Source of the DNA: Pseudoglutamicibacter cumminsii
Lineage (GTDB): Bacteria > Actinomycetota > Actinomycetes > Actinomycetales > Micrococcaceae
NCBI RefSeq assembly: GCF_003143995.1
Contig: NZ_QFWG01000001.1
Coordinates: 62,001 to 126,000, forward strand
Length of the DNA: 64,000 bases
Reading direction: 5' to 3'
Part shown: positions 9,152-17,408 of the stretch, one piece after another
Position numbering within the stretch: position 1 is the stretch's first letter
Layout: every line of letters begins with the position of its first letter
Made by a program: the position numbers and the translations under genes
The notes under the pieces: generated by a model
What the model was told of the DNA's origin: nothing
The model's input: only the letters and a program-made list of their open reading frames with translations
Database searches by the model: none

Positions 9152-9157
9152 AGCTTA
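9152..9157 (-). promoter_or_regulatory. -10 box of the DUF3000 gene (leaderless)
   Basis: TAAGCT on the minus strand, six bases before the GTG start at 9145, with no ribosome site between. Confidence 0.5.
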
Positions 9158-9253
9158 TGGAACACGAAAATCTTTGTGGCGGCGGCGCGCCGGTAACGCC
9201 GGGCAGAGGCTCGGAAACGGGCCGCTGGAGGCTTACTCGGCGCCTATGCGGAG

Positions 9254-9670
9254 CTACTCCACTGGTTTCTGAACCAAACAGATCGAATTGATGCAGTAGC
9301 GCTGATCCGTTGGAGTGTTGAAACCCTCGCCCTCGAAAACGTGCCCCAGGTGCGAATCGCAGTTCGCGCAGCGCACCTCAACACGGCGCATACCCAGCGA
9401 GTTGTCGACCAAGTACCGGATCGCATCGGAATCCTCCGGCGCAAAGAACGCGGGCCAGCCGCATCGGGCATCGAACTTGGTGTCCGAAGAAAACAGCTCG
9501 GCACCGCACGCACGGCACGCATACACCGCATCGGTCGTGTCATCCGTGTAAGCGCCCGTGCCCGGACGTTCCGTGCCGGCCTGACGCAACACAGCGTACT
9601 CTTCAGGGCTCAGCTGCTCACGCCACGCGGCGTCGCCGCGGCCCAGCGGATCTTCAACAGGAGAATGCAT
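9254..9670 (-). CDS. msrB: Peptide-methionine (R)-S-oxide reductase
   Basis: 138 residues, the usual size of free-standing MsrB. The zinc-binding CxxC pairs are visible (CRACG and CANCD, the latter leading into SHLGHVF), and the catalytic Cys is in RYCINSICL near the C-terminus. It reduces the R-epimer of oxidised methionine using thioredoxin, repairing protein damage in the cytoplasm. A TAGACT box six bases before the ATG suggests leaderless transcription. It is divergent from the hydrolase gene. Confidence 0.96.
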   Translation of the reverse strand: MHSPVEDPLGRGDAAWREQLSPEEYAVLRQAGTERPGTGAYTDDTTDAVYACRACGAELFSSDTKFDARCGWPAFFAPEDSDAIRYLVDNSLGMRRVEVRCANCDSHLGHVFEGEGFNTPTDQRYCINSICLVQKPVE

Positions 9671-9676
9671 GTATTC

Positions 9677-9682
9677 AGTCTA
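9677..9682 (-). promoter_or_regulatory. -10 box of msrB (leaderless)
   Basis: TAGACT on the minus strand, six bases before the ATG at 9670. Confidence 0.55.
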
Positions 9683-9754
9683 CGAGGGGGCATGCACAGA
9701 ACTAACGAGAGATTGCCTCTGGCGGCGACAGATGTAAGTGAGATGATGGGGGAC

Positions 9755-10960
9755 ATGGGATCCGGAGCGAAGAAGTCACCGCGCACGGGCTCACGCATGA
9801 GTCCGTCCTCATGGGCCGCTGTGGGGCTCGGCGCGGGAATCATCGGCACAGGCGTCATCACCGGACTCGCTTCGCTGTTCGCTCGCGCCGTCGTCACTCC
9901 GTCACGCAACAACGCCGACGAAGTGAAGATCCTCGGCGTTGGCCGCGACCACATCGGCGAGTACGTCGATCTGCAAACGCGTGACCCTCAAGCCACTGCA
10001 CCCGGGCGCTACTCGCTGTGGTTCAACAACCAGTCGGGGCACGCGAAAATCGGCGACATCATCTCCACACCATCCGGAACGCACGTGCGCCGCCGCATTA
10101 TCCGCGTCGACCGCGGCGACCTCGCCCGCGCAACCCACGGAAACATCGGCGGCAACTATTTCATCGACCCCACCGACGCCGGCGTCCTCGCAACCGACGT
10201 CCACGTACCGCTCACGGCCGGGCCCGCACCTGCATGGCTTGTCGAGGGCGATCAACATGCGGACACTTGGGCGATCCTGATTCACGGTCGCGGAGCAACA
10301 CGCCTCGAAACCCTTCGCGGACTCAAGCCACTCAGCGAGCTCGGGCTCACTGTGCTGTCGATGAGCTACCGCAACGACGGCGAAGGCCCTGAAGTCAACA
10401 ACGGCCGCTACGGACTCGGCGCAACAGAATGGCACGATGTGGATGCCGCGATCGGATACGCGCTCAGCCAAGGTGCGCGCGACGTCGTACTCGTGGGCTG
10501 GTCGATGGGTGGCGCTATCGCTTTGCGGACGCTCGAGCTATCGCGGTTCCGGCACCGCATCCGCGCGCTCGCGCTCACCGGTCCCGCCGTAGACTGGTTC
10601 GAAATCCTGCGCTACCAAGCGAAAATCAACAACATCCCGTACCTCTCCGGGCGCATCGGCGGGTGGATGCTCGGCCAGCCCATCGGTAAGAAACTCACCG
10701 GGCTGACCGCGCCCATCGACCTCAACGCGCTCAACTGGGTTGAACGCGCCGGCAATATCAAGATTCCAGTTCTGATCCAGCATTCACGTGACGACGGCTT
10801 CGTGCCTTTCGTCTCCTCCGAACGGCTAGCGAAAAAGAATCCGCGCTACGTGACCCTCGTGCCGTTCACGCGCGCAGGGCACGTACGTGAATGGAATGTT
10901 GACCCGCAGAAGTGGGAAACAACTCTCAAGGACTGGCTACAGAAAACGCTGCGGATCTAA
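9755..10960 (+). CDS. Membrane-anchored alpha/beta hydrolase
   Basis: About 401 residues from the ATG at 9755 (MGSGAKKS), with GGGGGA close upstream; ATGs at 9743 and 9746 are equally possible and TAAGTG at 9735 could be a -10 box. One membrane helix near residues 18-40 anchors the protein. A beta-rich segment follows, then an alpha/beta hydrolase fold with HGRG (oxyanion region), nucleophile elbow GWSMGG, acid in HSRDDGFVPF and catalytic His in RAGHVREW. The family covers esterases, lipases and peptidases; the substrate is unknown. The much longer open frame back to 9341 overlaps msrB and is not coding. Confidence 0.85.
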   Translation: MGSGAKKSPRTGSRMSPSSWAAVGLGAGIIGTGVITGLASLFARAVVTPSRNNADEVKILGVGRDHIGEYVDLQTRDPQATAPGRYSLWFNNQSGHAKIGDIISTPSGTHVRRRIIRVDRGDLARATHGNIGGNYFIDPTDAGVLATDVHVPLTAGPAPAWLVEGDQHADTWAILIHGRGATRLETLRGLKPLSELGLTVLSMSYRNDGEGPEVNNGRYGLGATEWHDVDAAIGYALSQGARDVVLVGWSMGGAIALRTLELSRFRHRIRALALTGPAVDWFEILRYQAKINNIPYLSGRIGGWMLGQPIGKKLTGLTAPIDLNALNWVERAGNIKIPVLIQHSRDDGFVPFVSSERLAKKNPRYVTLVPFTRAGHVREWNVDPQKWETTLKDWLQKTLRI

Positions 10961-10965
10961 CGCGT

Positions 10966-11000
10966 AGACGCGCCCGCCCCGTAAAGGGGCGGGCGCGTCT
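10966..11000. terminator. Bidirectional hairpin terminator
   Basis: A perfect 15-bp stem (AGACGCGCCCGCCCC with its complement) and a 5-base loop GTAAA, between the convergent hydrolase and sufE genes. No T-tract. Confidence 0.85.
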
Positions 11001-11045
11001 CTAAAGCGCTAAACGTTCCGGCGCGGGGCTAGTACTCGAACCGGA

Positions 11046-11480
11046 TCAGGCGTCAACGAGTTCCTTACGTACACGGTTCTTGATCCGGCCCAGCATGGCC
11101 GTCATGCCGCGCAAACGCAACGGCGAAACCGCGCGCGCCAAACCGATGGTTGACGGGTAATCATCCGGGGTCTCTAAGACCTCCTCAGCAGGCAAGCCGT
11201 GCAGACCCTCGACCAAGACGCCAGCGAAACCGCGCGTCGTTGGAGCCTCAGGCGGTGCCGTGATGAACACGCCTACAGTGTGGTCTGCGTCGTCGGCGAC
11301 CTCAACCGTCAAAAACACAGGGGACTGGCACTCAATCACCTGCTCAAGCTCGGCGTCCTGATAACGCTCCGGGAGCTCCGGAAGGTTATCCGAAAACTCA
11401 AGCAACAGCTCAAGACGCTGAGGCTCAGGCAGCGCGTTGAAATCCTCGGCGATCTCCGCCAAAGCAGTTGGCAAAGCCAT
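11046..11480 (-). CDS. sufE: SufE-family sulfur acceptor
   Basis: 144 residues. SufE proteins accept persulfide sulfur from a cysteine desulfurase through one conserved Cys, here in IECQSPVFL near residue 52. The C-terminal part LARAVSPLRLRGMTAMLGRIKN is also typical. The gene lies 12 bp downstream of a rhodanese-type sulfurtransferase gene, a frequent actinobacterial pairing that suggests sulfur relay between the two products. No suf operon is in the window. Confidence 0.92.
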   Translation of the reverse strand: MALPTALAEIAEDFNALPEPQRLELLLEFSDNLPELPERYQDAELEQVIECQSPVFLTVEVADDADHTVGVFITAPPEAPTTRGFAGVLVEGLHGLPAEEVLETPDDYPSTIGLARAVSPLRLRGMTAMLGRIKNRVRKELVDA

Positions 11481-11492
11481 AGAAACTACCTC

Positions 11493-12410
11493 CTAAGCGT
11501 TGCGGGTCGCGGAAGCCGGAACAGTGCCAGGTTCCTCACCCAAAACGATCGGGACGCCCACAACGTTGCCCCACTCAGTCCACGAGCCGTCGTAGTTACG
11601 GACGTTCTCAAAACCAAGCGCGTACTTCAAGATGAACCACGTCAACGCAGAACGCTCACCGATGCGGCAATAAGCAATCACATCGTCGCCTGGCTTCAAA
11701 CCAGCGTTGTCCATGTACAGGGCCTCGAGCTCAGCACGCGGCTTGATGGCCGACGCCTCACCAACGGCGCTTGACCACGGAATCGAGGCCGCCGTCGGAA
11801 TATGACCACCACGCAACGCACCTTCCTCTGGGTAGTCAGGCATGTGCGTGCGCTCGCCCGTGTACTCCTGCGGCGAACGGACATCGATCAGCGGCGTGGT
11901 GCCCAGCAACGAAAGAACCTCAGGCAAGAAAACACGCAACGTCGAATCATCGCGCTCAACTACCGGGTAGTCCGTCGCCTCACGTTGTGGAACCTCGCGG
12001 GTCAGGGCACGGCCTTCAGCGATCCACTTATCGCGGCCACCATCCATCAATCGAACATCCGGGTGACCGAACAGCTCCAGAACCCACAGTGCATAAGCCG
12101 CCCACCAGTTCGACTTATCGCCGTAGACCACGATCGTGTCATCGCGGCTGATGCCCTTGCGGCTCAACAGAGCAGCCAGGCCTTCGCCGTCGACGTAATC
12201 GCGGGTCACCGCATCGTTGAGTTCCGTGTGCCAATCCAACTTGACCGCGCCCTCGATGTGGCCGGTCTCATACAACAGAACATCCTCATCGGACTCGACG
12301 ATCACGATGCCGGGCTCGTTCAGGTGATCCTCAACCCACTGGGTGGTCACCAGCTTCTCCGGGTGCGCATACTGCGCATGACGAGCTTCCTCCGTCAAAA
12401 CCTCTGACAT
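11493..12410 (-). CDS. sseA: Thiosulfate/3-mercaptopyruvate sulfurtransferase (rhodanese)
   Basis: 305 residues with two rhodanese domains. The N-terminal domain is catalytically inactive ([15 protein letters not shown] ... [12 protein letters not shown], no Cys). The C-terminal domain carries the active-site loop CRIGER after VIAYC, which resembles thiosulfate sulfurtransferases (CRxGxR) more than mercaptopyruvate enzymes (CGSGVTA). It moves sulfane sulfur to an acceptor, possibly SufE encoded 12 bp downstream. AAGGAG lies about 11 bases before the ATG. Confidence 0.9.
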   Translation of the reverse strand: MSEVLTEEARHAQYAHPEKLVTTQWVEDHLNEPGIVIVESDEDVLLYETGHIEGAVKLDWHTELNDAVTRDYVDGEGLAALLSRKGISRDDTIVVYGDKSNWWAAYALWVLELFGHPDVRLMDGGRDKWIAEGRALTREVPQREATDYPVVERDDSTLRVFLPEVLSLLGTTPLIDVRSPQEYTGERTHMPDYPEEGALRGGHIPTAASIPWSSAVGEASAIKPRAELEALYMDNAGLKPGDDVIAYCRIGERSALTWFILKYALGFENVRNYDGSWTEWGNVVGVPIVLGEEPGTVPASATRNA

Positions 12411-12717
12411 AACTGAACGATCTCCTTAAAGTCTGTTCGCGTCCGGAACCAAGGCCGGCATCATGCCAGCCGGGAAATGCACCTATTCAGAACAACCTGC
12501 ACCCACTTAGAACAACAACAGTGCGGGTGTAATGATTCCCTCCCAGCCTAGTTACAAACAAAACGCCGGCCAGAAGTAGCACACACAAAAGGAAACATTC
12601 ACAAGATTGCGTAAGATCGCAGGCAGAGACATCGTCGATTGTGCGCCGCGAGGTGCACGCTGAGTCTGCAACTGACACCGCAATCTGAGACACCGCTATC
12701 TGAGGGAAAGCATCTAC
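12411..12717. other. Intergenic region between sseA and zapE
   Basis: About 307 bases between divergent genes, presumably holding both promoters. The only clear structure is the 15-bp tandem repeat at its right end; I see no RNA gene or credible small ORF. Confidence 0.5.
12674..12703. repeat. Two-unit 15-bp tandem repeat upstream of zapE
   Basis: GACACCGCAATCTGA is followed directly by GACACCGCTATCTGA, one base different. Confidence 0.8.
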
Positions 12718-13761
12718 GTGGCAACCATTCACAAGTTGACCGACATTACTCCCAACGTCGCCGCAGAGGCGCTCCTTGACGGTATGCACCCGTCGTACCG
12801 GTTTGGTGAGGTGTCTTTCGACACATACATCCCGGACCCTTCTCAGCCGAGCCAGGCCGCTGCGGTGAAGCGTTTGCAGGAGTTCGCCGAGGCCGTCAAC
12901 GTGGATGCTTCGCCATCTAAAGGCCTCATGAAGTTGTTCGGCAAGAAGAAAAAGGCGAAGGGACCGGCGGGTATTTATCTCGACGGCGGCTTCGGTGTCG
13001 GTAAGACCCACCTTTTGGCGTCGCTGTGGCACGCGACGGAAGGCAAGCGCGCATTCGGCACGTTTGTTGAGTATACGAACCTCGTGGGTGCCCTCACGTT
13101 CCCGCGCGCGGTTGAGATCCTCAAGACCTATAACCTCGTGTGCATCGACGAGTTCGAGCTCGACGACCCGGGCGACACTGTCTTGATGTCCCGCTTGATG
13201 CGCGAACTGGCCGACGCCGGGGTCAAGCTGGCGGCGACATCGAACACTCTGCCTGGTGCGCTGGGGGAGGGCCGCTTCGCAGCCCAGGACTTCCAGCGTG
13301 AGATCCAGGTTTTGGCGGATCAGTTCGAGATCATCCGCGTAGATGGTGAGGATTACCGTCACCGTGGTCTCCCTGACGCTCCAGAGCCGATGGCAGACGA
13401 CGAGTTGATCTCCTTTGCGGAGGAACGTTACCCGGATGCTCACATCGCTGAGGATGACTTCCCGCAGCTCGTGGATCACTTGTCTAAGGTTCACCCGTCG
13501 CGTTACCGCAAGCTTCTGAGCGATACCGATGTGCTGGTCCTGCATAACGTCGAGACCATCACCAACCAGGCCATCGCGTTGCGGTTTGTGGTTTTCGCTG
13601 ACCGCCTCTACGACAAGGACGTGCCAATCGTCGCTTCCGGCGAGTCCTTCGACCACCTCTTCACCGAAGAAATGATGGCCGGCGGCTACATGAAGAAATA
13701 CTTCCGCGCCGTGTCTCGTTTGACCGCGCTGGTCCGCGAAGGCCAGGGCGCCGAATCCTAA
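12718..13761 (+). CDS. zapE: AFG1/ZapE-family ATPase
   Basis: 347 residues, GTG start preceded by GAGGGAAAG. Walker A is GGFGVGKTHLLASLWH (about residues 84-100) and Walker B is LVCIDEFELDDPGD; a sensor-like TSNTLPGALGEG follows. It matches the AFG1-like family whose E. coli member ZapE is linked to Z-ring function and whose mitochondrial member acts on respiratory proteins. In actinobacteria it is a conserved single-copy cytoplasmic ATPase of uncertain job. A hairpin follows the gene. Confidence 0.9.
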   Translation: MATIHKLTDITPNVAAEALLDGMHPSYRFGEVSFDTYIPDPSQPSQAAAVKRLQEFAEAVNVDASPSKGLMKLFGKKKKAKGPAGIYLDGGFGVGKTHLLASLWHATEGKRAFGTFVEYTNLVGALTFPRAVEILKTYNLVCIDEFELDDPGDTVLMSRLMRELADAGVKLAATSNTLPGALGEGRFAAQDFQREIQVLADQFEIIRVDGEDYRHRGLPDAPEPMADDELISFAEERYPDAHIAEDDFPQLVDHLSKVHPSRYRKLLSDTDVLVLHNVETITNQAIALRFVVFADRLYDKDVPIVASGESFDHLFTEEMMAGGYMKKYFRAVSRLTALVREGQGAES

Positions 13762-13782
13762 TCGACACTGAATCCTGAACGC

Positions 13783-13824
13783 ACGTCCTAGCGTCTGGTG
13801 CGTTGTTGCCGGGCGCTAGGACGT
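13783..13824 (+). terminator. Terminator of zapE
   Basis: ACGTCCTAGCG (13783-13793) pairs perfectly with CGCTAGGACGT (13814-13824), with a 20-base loop. Confidence 0.65.
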
Positions 13825-13859
13825 AGCCTCGTACTTAGTGCGGCTCGTGCTTAACGCGG

Positions 13860-13893
13860 AAGGCCGGGAACATCGTTTGATGTTCCCGGCCTT
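13860..13893. terminator. Bidirectional hairpin between zapE and the tRNA cluster
   Basis: A perfect 15-bp stem (AAGGCCGGGAACATC with its complement) and a GTTT loop, just downstream of the leftward tRNA cluster. Confidence 0.85.
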
Positions 13894-13903
13894 CCGTCTT
13901 GCG

Positions 13904-13977
13904 AGCGGACAACGGGATTCGAACCCGCGACCTCCACCTTGGCAAGGTGGCGCTCTAGCCAGCTGAGCTATGTCCGC
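13904..13977 (-). tRNA. tRNA-Gly (GCC), copy 1
   Basis: The minus strand folds as a cloverleaf: acceptor GCGGACA/TGTCCGC, D-arm AGCTCAGCTGGC, anticodon stem CCACC/GGTGG with loop TTGCCAA (anticodon GCC) and T-loop GGTTCGAATCC. The sequence is identical to the copy at 14267-14340. Confidence 0.97.
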
Positions 13978-14048
13978 GAATGACAGTCCAGTTCAGGACC
14001 GTATTTATACAAACCGTGGTTCTGATCTAAACAGAACCGTGGTTCTCG

Positions 14049-14120
14049 TGCGCGATACTGGGTTCGAACCAGTGACCTCTTCCGTGTCAAGGAAGCGCGC
14101 TACCGCTGCGCCAATCGCGC
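14049..14120 (-). tRNA. tRNA-Val (GAC)
   Basis: Minus-strand cloverleaf with acceptor GCGCGAT/ATCGCGC, anticodon stem CTTCC/GGAAG and loop TTGACAC (anticodon GAC), and T-arm loop TTCGAAC. Confidence 0.96.
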
Positions 14121-14147
14121 CTATTCAGGCTGCAAATCACTTAGTGG

Positions 14148-14218
14148 AGGTGGGGACGGGATTCGAACCCGCGTATACGGCTTTGCAGGCCGCTGCCTCG
14201 CCTCTCGGCCACCCCACC
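14148..14218 (-). tRNA. tRNA-Cys (GCA)
   Basis: Minus-strand cloverleaf with acceptor GGTGGGG/CCCCACC, anticodon stem GCGGC/GCCGT and loop CTGCAAA (anticodon GCA), and T-arm GGGTTCGAATCCC. Confidence 0.96.
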
Positions 14219-14266
14219 ACATCCGTAACAAGTACGGTGCCCTTGCGGGCCAGCAAGTGGTTTGCG

Positions 14267-14340
14267 AGCGGACAACGGGATTCGAACCCGCGACCTCCAC
14301 CTTGGCAAGGTGGCGCTCTAGCCAGCTGAGCTATGTCCGC
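14267..14340 (-). tRNA. tRNA-Gly (GCC), copy 2
   Basis: Identical over its full length to the tRNA-Gly at 13904-13977, including a few flanking bases (TTGCG) on the 3' side. It is the promoter-proximal gene of the leftward Gly-Cys-Val-Gly cluster. Confidence 0.97.
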
Positions 14341-14529
14341 ATGTGGTGTCACCCGCGGTTCGTTTCCTGTTCGGAAAGCGTTTCCGCTGTGATGCCAACG
14401 AGTGATTACTCTAGACCAGTTTTTACCGCTTTGCCAAATCGGCTCAAACTAGGGGCGTGTCACTGGGGCAACGCAACCTTGGTGCTGCCCGGAATTCCGC
14501 GTAAACACCTATTGAATTATTCGACGAGA

Positions 14530-15009
14530 TTAGTTTCGTGGCACCGGCGGGCCGAGCCACAGCAGTGTCACAAACAGCACCGCCACGAAAGCAACTAGCA
14601 GCACAATTGCGAGCCATACGTGACGCAAGATCCATGCCTGCACGTGTTCGATAAAGCCGCGTGGCTCGTCGCCACCTGGAGCGAGCCGCCAGCCGCCTTT
14701 CAAGAGCCCCTTGCGGTCAACGTAGAGGTCAAACGGCAGGGTCGCGAACGGAACAACGGCCAGCAAAACACCCGTTACGCCGATGCGTGCAGGCCACTTC
14801 TGGTTGACCCACACGAAAACCGTCGACGTCGCGTAGCTCAGGAAGACGAAGCCGTGGATACCGCCGGCGATTGGCACGATGTTGGTGACATCGAGCCTAC
14901 GCAGGATCAGGGCGGCAATGAGCCCGGCCCACGTGAAGATCTCCGCGATCGCGAAGGTGCGGAAAAGCAGGCGCGGGGTGACGGCATGAGTCTGAGATGT
15001 AGATGTCAT
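14530..15009 (-). CDS. DUF3817 membrane protein
   Basis: 159 residues with about four membrane helices; the first starts near RTFAIAEIFTWAGLIAALILR and the second includes GGIHGFVFLSYATSTVFVW. The short WPARIGVTG link and PFDLYVDRKG segment match the actinobacterial DUF3817 (integral membrane) family. Function unknown. The next upstream gene on the same strand also encodes a small membrane protein; 53 bp separate them, so they may be co-transcribed. Confidence 0.8.
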   Translation of the reverse strand: MTSTSQTHAVTPRLLFRTFAIAEIFTWAGLIAALILRRLDVTNIVPIAGGIHGFVFLSYATSTVFVWVNQKWPARIGVTGVLLAVVPFATLPFDLYVDRKGLLKGGWRLAPGGDEPRGFIEHVQAWILRHVWLAIVLLVAFVAVLFVTLLWLGPPVPRN

Positions 15010-15062
15010 GAAGTGGTTGCTCCGGTAGCGGTCGATGCGGACTTAATTTTAGATGCGGCCGC

Positions 15063-15512
15063 TCACGCAGAGACGGCTTCAGTAGCGCTAGATGCGGTTG
15101 CGCTGGTGTTCACAGCGCGGCGCAGTGCCACGAAGAAGACGATGAGGGCCGCAGTGATCGCGATGTGTCCGAGGCCCGCGATGCCGGAGATCATCGCGGA
15201 GGACTCCTTGCCGAGCACCGTGAGGGTCCCGTGCCAGATCATCATTGCGGAGGTTACGACGACACCCGCGTTGTAGAGCCAGAAGAACCAGCCGAACAGC
15301 TTGGGGCTACGGGAGATCGCAAAAGCTTTCTCGATCACGAGGAAAATTAGGAACGCCATGAAACCCAGCGCGAGCAAGTGCGTGTGAACGACCCCAAGCT
15401 GCGTGAACTGGCCTTCAGGAAACTCGTTGATCTTGGTGAATTCGCGGTAGAACACGCCCGCGCTCAAGCCTGCGATCATGTAGAGCAAGGACGCGTTGAG
15501 GAGCTTCTTCAC
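15063..15512 (-). CDS. DUF2871 membrane protein
   Basis: 149 residues with four membrane helices. A conserved HTHLLALGF segment in the second helix and a further His in the third (MIWHGTLTV) recall small haem-copper-oxidase-like or NnrS-like proteins, but no cofactor can be assigned. It fits the DUF2871 family as I remember it. A ribosome site resembling AAGGAAG precedes the ATG. Confidence 0.78.
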   Translation of the reverse strand: MKKLLNASLLYMIAGLSAGVFYREFTKINEFPEGQFTQLGVVHTHLLALGFMAFLIFLVIEKAFAISRSPKLFGWFFWLYNAGVVVTSAMMIWHGTLTVLGKESSAMISGIAGLGHIAITAALIVFFVALRRAVNTSATASSATEAVSA

Positions 15513-15559
15513 GGTTTTACTTCCTTTCGAACACCGCGCATGCTTTGAAACAGTGCATG

Positions 15560-15625
15560 GGCGCTGTGGTTTATAAGGCGCTGTGGTCTGGGGCGCAGTG
15601 GTTTATGTGGCGCTGTGGTTTGACC
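15560..15625. repeat. Four-unit degenerate repeat upstream of the PD-(D/E)XK gene
   Basis: Four units of 15-17 bp begin at 15560, 15577, 15592 and 15609, each starting GGCGCWGTGGT. They lie between divergent genes. Confidence 0.75.
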
Positions 15626-15768
15626 TATACCTCGATTCAACCCGCGCGCACGTCGTTAAACATCGCGATCAGTGTTGAAACCGGCCTCAACCTTTCGGTT
15701 GATAAGGGTGATGGAATCGACCATGTTGTGGGAGCAAACTGTCAGGGGTAGGTGACACACTGGGGAAC

Positions 15769-16614
15769 ATGACACAGCCACTGCTCGCGCATCAGACCTC
15801 GTTGGGGCGAATGTATTCCCGCACTGTTGACGGACTTCCCGAAGTTCCGTCGATTACCACCGTGATTTCCCGTCACGCAGTAGACATGACGGGGTGGGCT
15901 GGGCACATGGCGGCGACCGCCGTTATTAACGATGCGCGACTGGCTGGCTCGGTAGGCAACAAGGTTCAGCTCAAGCAGATTGCACGGCAAGCATCTTCAG
16001 CTGCTGAGAAATACCGCGATGAGGCTGCGGCCCGTGGTGACCGGGTCCACAACTATGCCGAACACAAGGCGCTGCGCGAGCTGGGTCGGCCGCACGAGGC
16101 CGCGCAGATGCGCGAAAAACTGCAGGAACACGGCGAAGGCGCCTACGCGGATCGTTTCGACGAATGGTGGGACCTCTACGGGGTCAAACCGATTGAACCC
16201 GAAGTCACAATCTGGAACCACACCGTGGGTTACGCCGGAACGCTCGATCTTGTCGCCGAGATCGGGGGAGTCACATGCCTCATCGACTACAAGACGCGCG
16301 GAACCACCCGCGACGGCCGGGTCAAAGCCCCGGACCCTAAAGTCGTGATGCAGCTCGCCGCCGGCGCACAAGCCGAGGAGTATTTGAGCGACCCTGAGAA
16401 CGGAACATGGGAGCCCTGGCCCTTCCCGAAAGACAGCGTGTTGTTGGCTGTCGCCCTCGGGGAAACCGAAGTACTACCCATGCGAGCGCAACCGCACAGC
16501 CTCGAAAACGCTTGGAAACGCTTCTGGGCCCTACGCCAAGTTTGGGAAACCGAATCCGTGGCATTCAGCGCCGCAGCCGAACTCCAACCCGTCCCGCCAC
16601 CAACCGCACGCTAA
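15769..16614 (+). CDS. PD-(D/E)XK nuclease-fold protein
   Basis: 281 residues. The signature of the PD-(D/E)XK fold is visible: YAGTLDLVAEI (acidic residue in GTLD) followed by CLIDYKTRG (D-x-K), with a downstream QLAAGAQAEEYL helix like the QxxxY motif of RecB/Cas4-type nucleases. An upstream RGDRVHNYAEH helix fits the same group. The product may be a DNA exonuclease or end-processing protein; there is no helicase partner and no CRISPR array nearby, so a Cas4 role is not supported. It lies alone before the def operon, with its stop codon in a tandem repeat. Confidence 0.8.
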   Translation: MTQPLLAHQTSLGRMYSRTVDGLPEVPSITTVISRHAVDMTGWAGHMAATAVINDARLAGSVGNKVQLKQIARQASSAAEKYRDEAAARGDRVHNYAEHKALRELGRPHEAAQMREKLQEHGEGAYADRFDEWWDLYGVKPIEPEVTIWNHTVGYAGTLDLVAEIGGVTCLIDYKTRGTTRDGRVKAPDPKVVMQLAAGAQAEEYLSDPENGTWEPWPFPKDSVLLAVALGETEVLPMRAQPHSLENAWKRFWALRQVWETESVAFSAAAELQPVPPPTAR

Positions 16615-16636
16615 ATGACGCCGCACGCTAAATGAC
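16604..16636. repeat. Tandem repeat over the stop codon of the PD-(D/E)XK gene
   Basis: The 16-bp sequence CCGCACGCTAAATGAC occurs at 16604-16619 and 16621-16636, exactly repeated with one base between. The first copy contains the TAA stop at 16612-16614. Confidence 0.9.
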
Positions 16637-16727
16637 CAACTCAAGCAGGGAGCGCCGAACCACACGTACTCTTTCTCGCATACGATGGAAGAGCGCGCAT
16701 CCGTGGCACCTATGGGCGTGTGCGGTA

Positions 16728-16792
16728 CGCCTTCAGAAACACAGCGAAGCGCCTTCAGAAATACGGCGAAGTGCCTACAAAACTAAGCGAAG
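16728..16792. repeat. Three-unit 22-bp repeat upstream of def
   Basis: Units at 16728-16749, 16750-16771 and 16772-16792 share the pattern YGCCTWCARAAAYAMRGCGAAG with a few differences. They lie 20-90 bases before the def start and could affect its leader, although no function is evident. Confidence 0.85.
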
Positions 16793-16813
16793 CACATTGA
16801 GAAAAGGAGTAGC

Positions 16814-17401
16814 GTGACAGTTCACGCGATTCGAACAGTAGGGGACCCGGTCCTACGTACCGTGGCAGATCCCGTCACCACATTCGATGCATCACTAGCC
16901 GCTCTGGCTGAAGACATGCACGAGACCATGAACGACGTCAAAGGCGTTGGCCTGGCCGGCCCACAGATCGGCATCAGCAAACGGATCTTCACCTACAACA
17001 TCGACGGTCACGTCGGCACGGTCTGCAATCCCGTCCTCGAAATCCTGGACGAAGAAGCCGTCGAAGACGACCGCACCATCGAAGGGTGCTTGTCCGTTCC
17101 CGGGATCCAAATGCCGCTGGCACGCCCCAAGAAAGTGCGTCTCACCGGCGTTGACATCACCGGTGAGGAACTCGAAATCATCGCCGATGGCCTCCTCGCG
17201 CGCTGCTTCCAACACGAAACCGACCACCTCAACGGCAAACTCTTCATCGACCGACTCACAGGTGAAGAGCGCCGCCGCGCACAACAAACCCTGCGCCACA
17301 ACACGTACCAAAGCAACGTCGACCACGTGCAAGACCAGCGCGCCGCCACCATCGGGAGCGCCTTCTCAAACAAAACCGGCAACTCATTCCTAAGGAGCTG
17401 A
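16814..17401 (+). CDS. def: Peptide deformylase
   Basis: 195 residues, GTG start with AAAAGGAG upstream. The three deformylase motifs are present: GVGLAGPQIG, EGCLSVPG (metal-binding Cys) and QHETDHLNG (the HExxH-type metal site, here HETDH). The enzyme removes the N-formyl group from nascent proteins. It is followed 7 bp later by fmt, which adds that formyl group to initiator tRNA, the classic pairing, and heads the def-fmt-rsmB-rpe operon. Confidence 0.97.
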   Translation: MTVHAIRTVGDPVLRTVADPVTTFDASLAALAEDMHETMNDVKGVGLAGPQIGISKRIFTYNIDGHVGTVCNPVLEILDEEAVEDDRTIEGCLSVPGIQMPLARPKKVRLTGVDITGEELEIIADGLLARCFQHETDHLNGKLFIDRLTGEERRRAQQTLRHNTYQSNVDHVQDQRAATIGSAFSNKTGNSFLRS

Positions 17402-17408
17402 TGCGTTC

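Noticed and set aside
9341-9754. In-frame extension of the hydrolase ORF upstream over msrB
   Set aside because: It is the antisense shadow of msrB; the hydrophobic anchor and hydrolase begin only after 9743.
13904-14340. Identical tRNA-Gly copies as att sites of an integrated element
   Set aside because: Only tRNA-Val and tRNA-Cys lie between them; there is no integrase or cargo.
15560-16792. Repeat arrays near a PD-(D/E)XK protein suggesting CRISPR
   Set aside because: Units are contiguous, degenerate and 15-22 bp, with no spacers and no cas genes.
16632-16817. A 61-codon ORF between the PD-(D/E)XK gene and def
   Set aside because: It consists mostly of the 22-bp tandem repeat, has no ribosome site and overlaps the def start.
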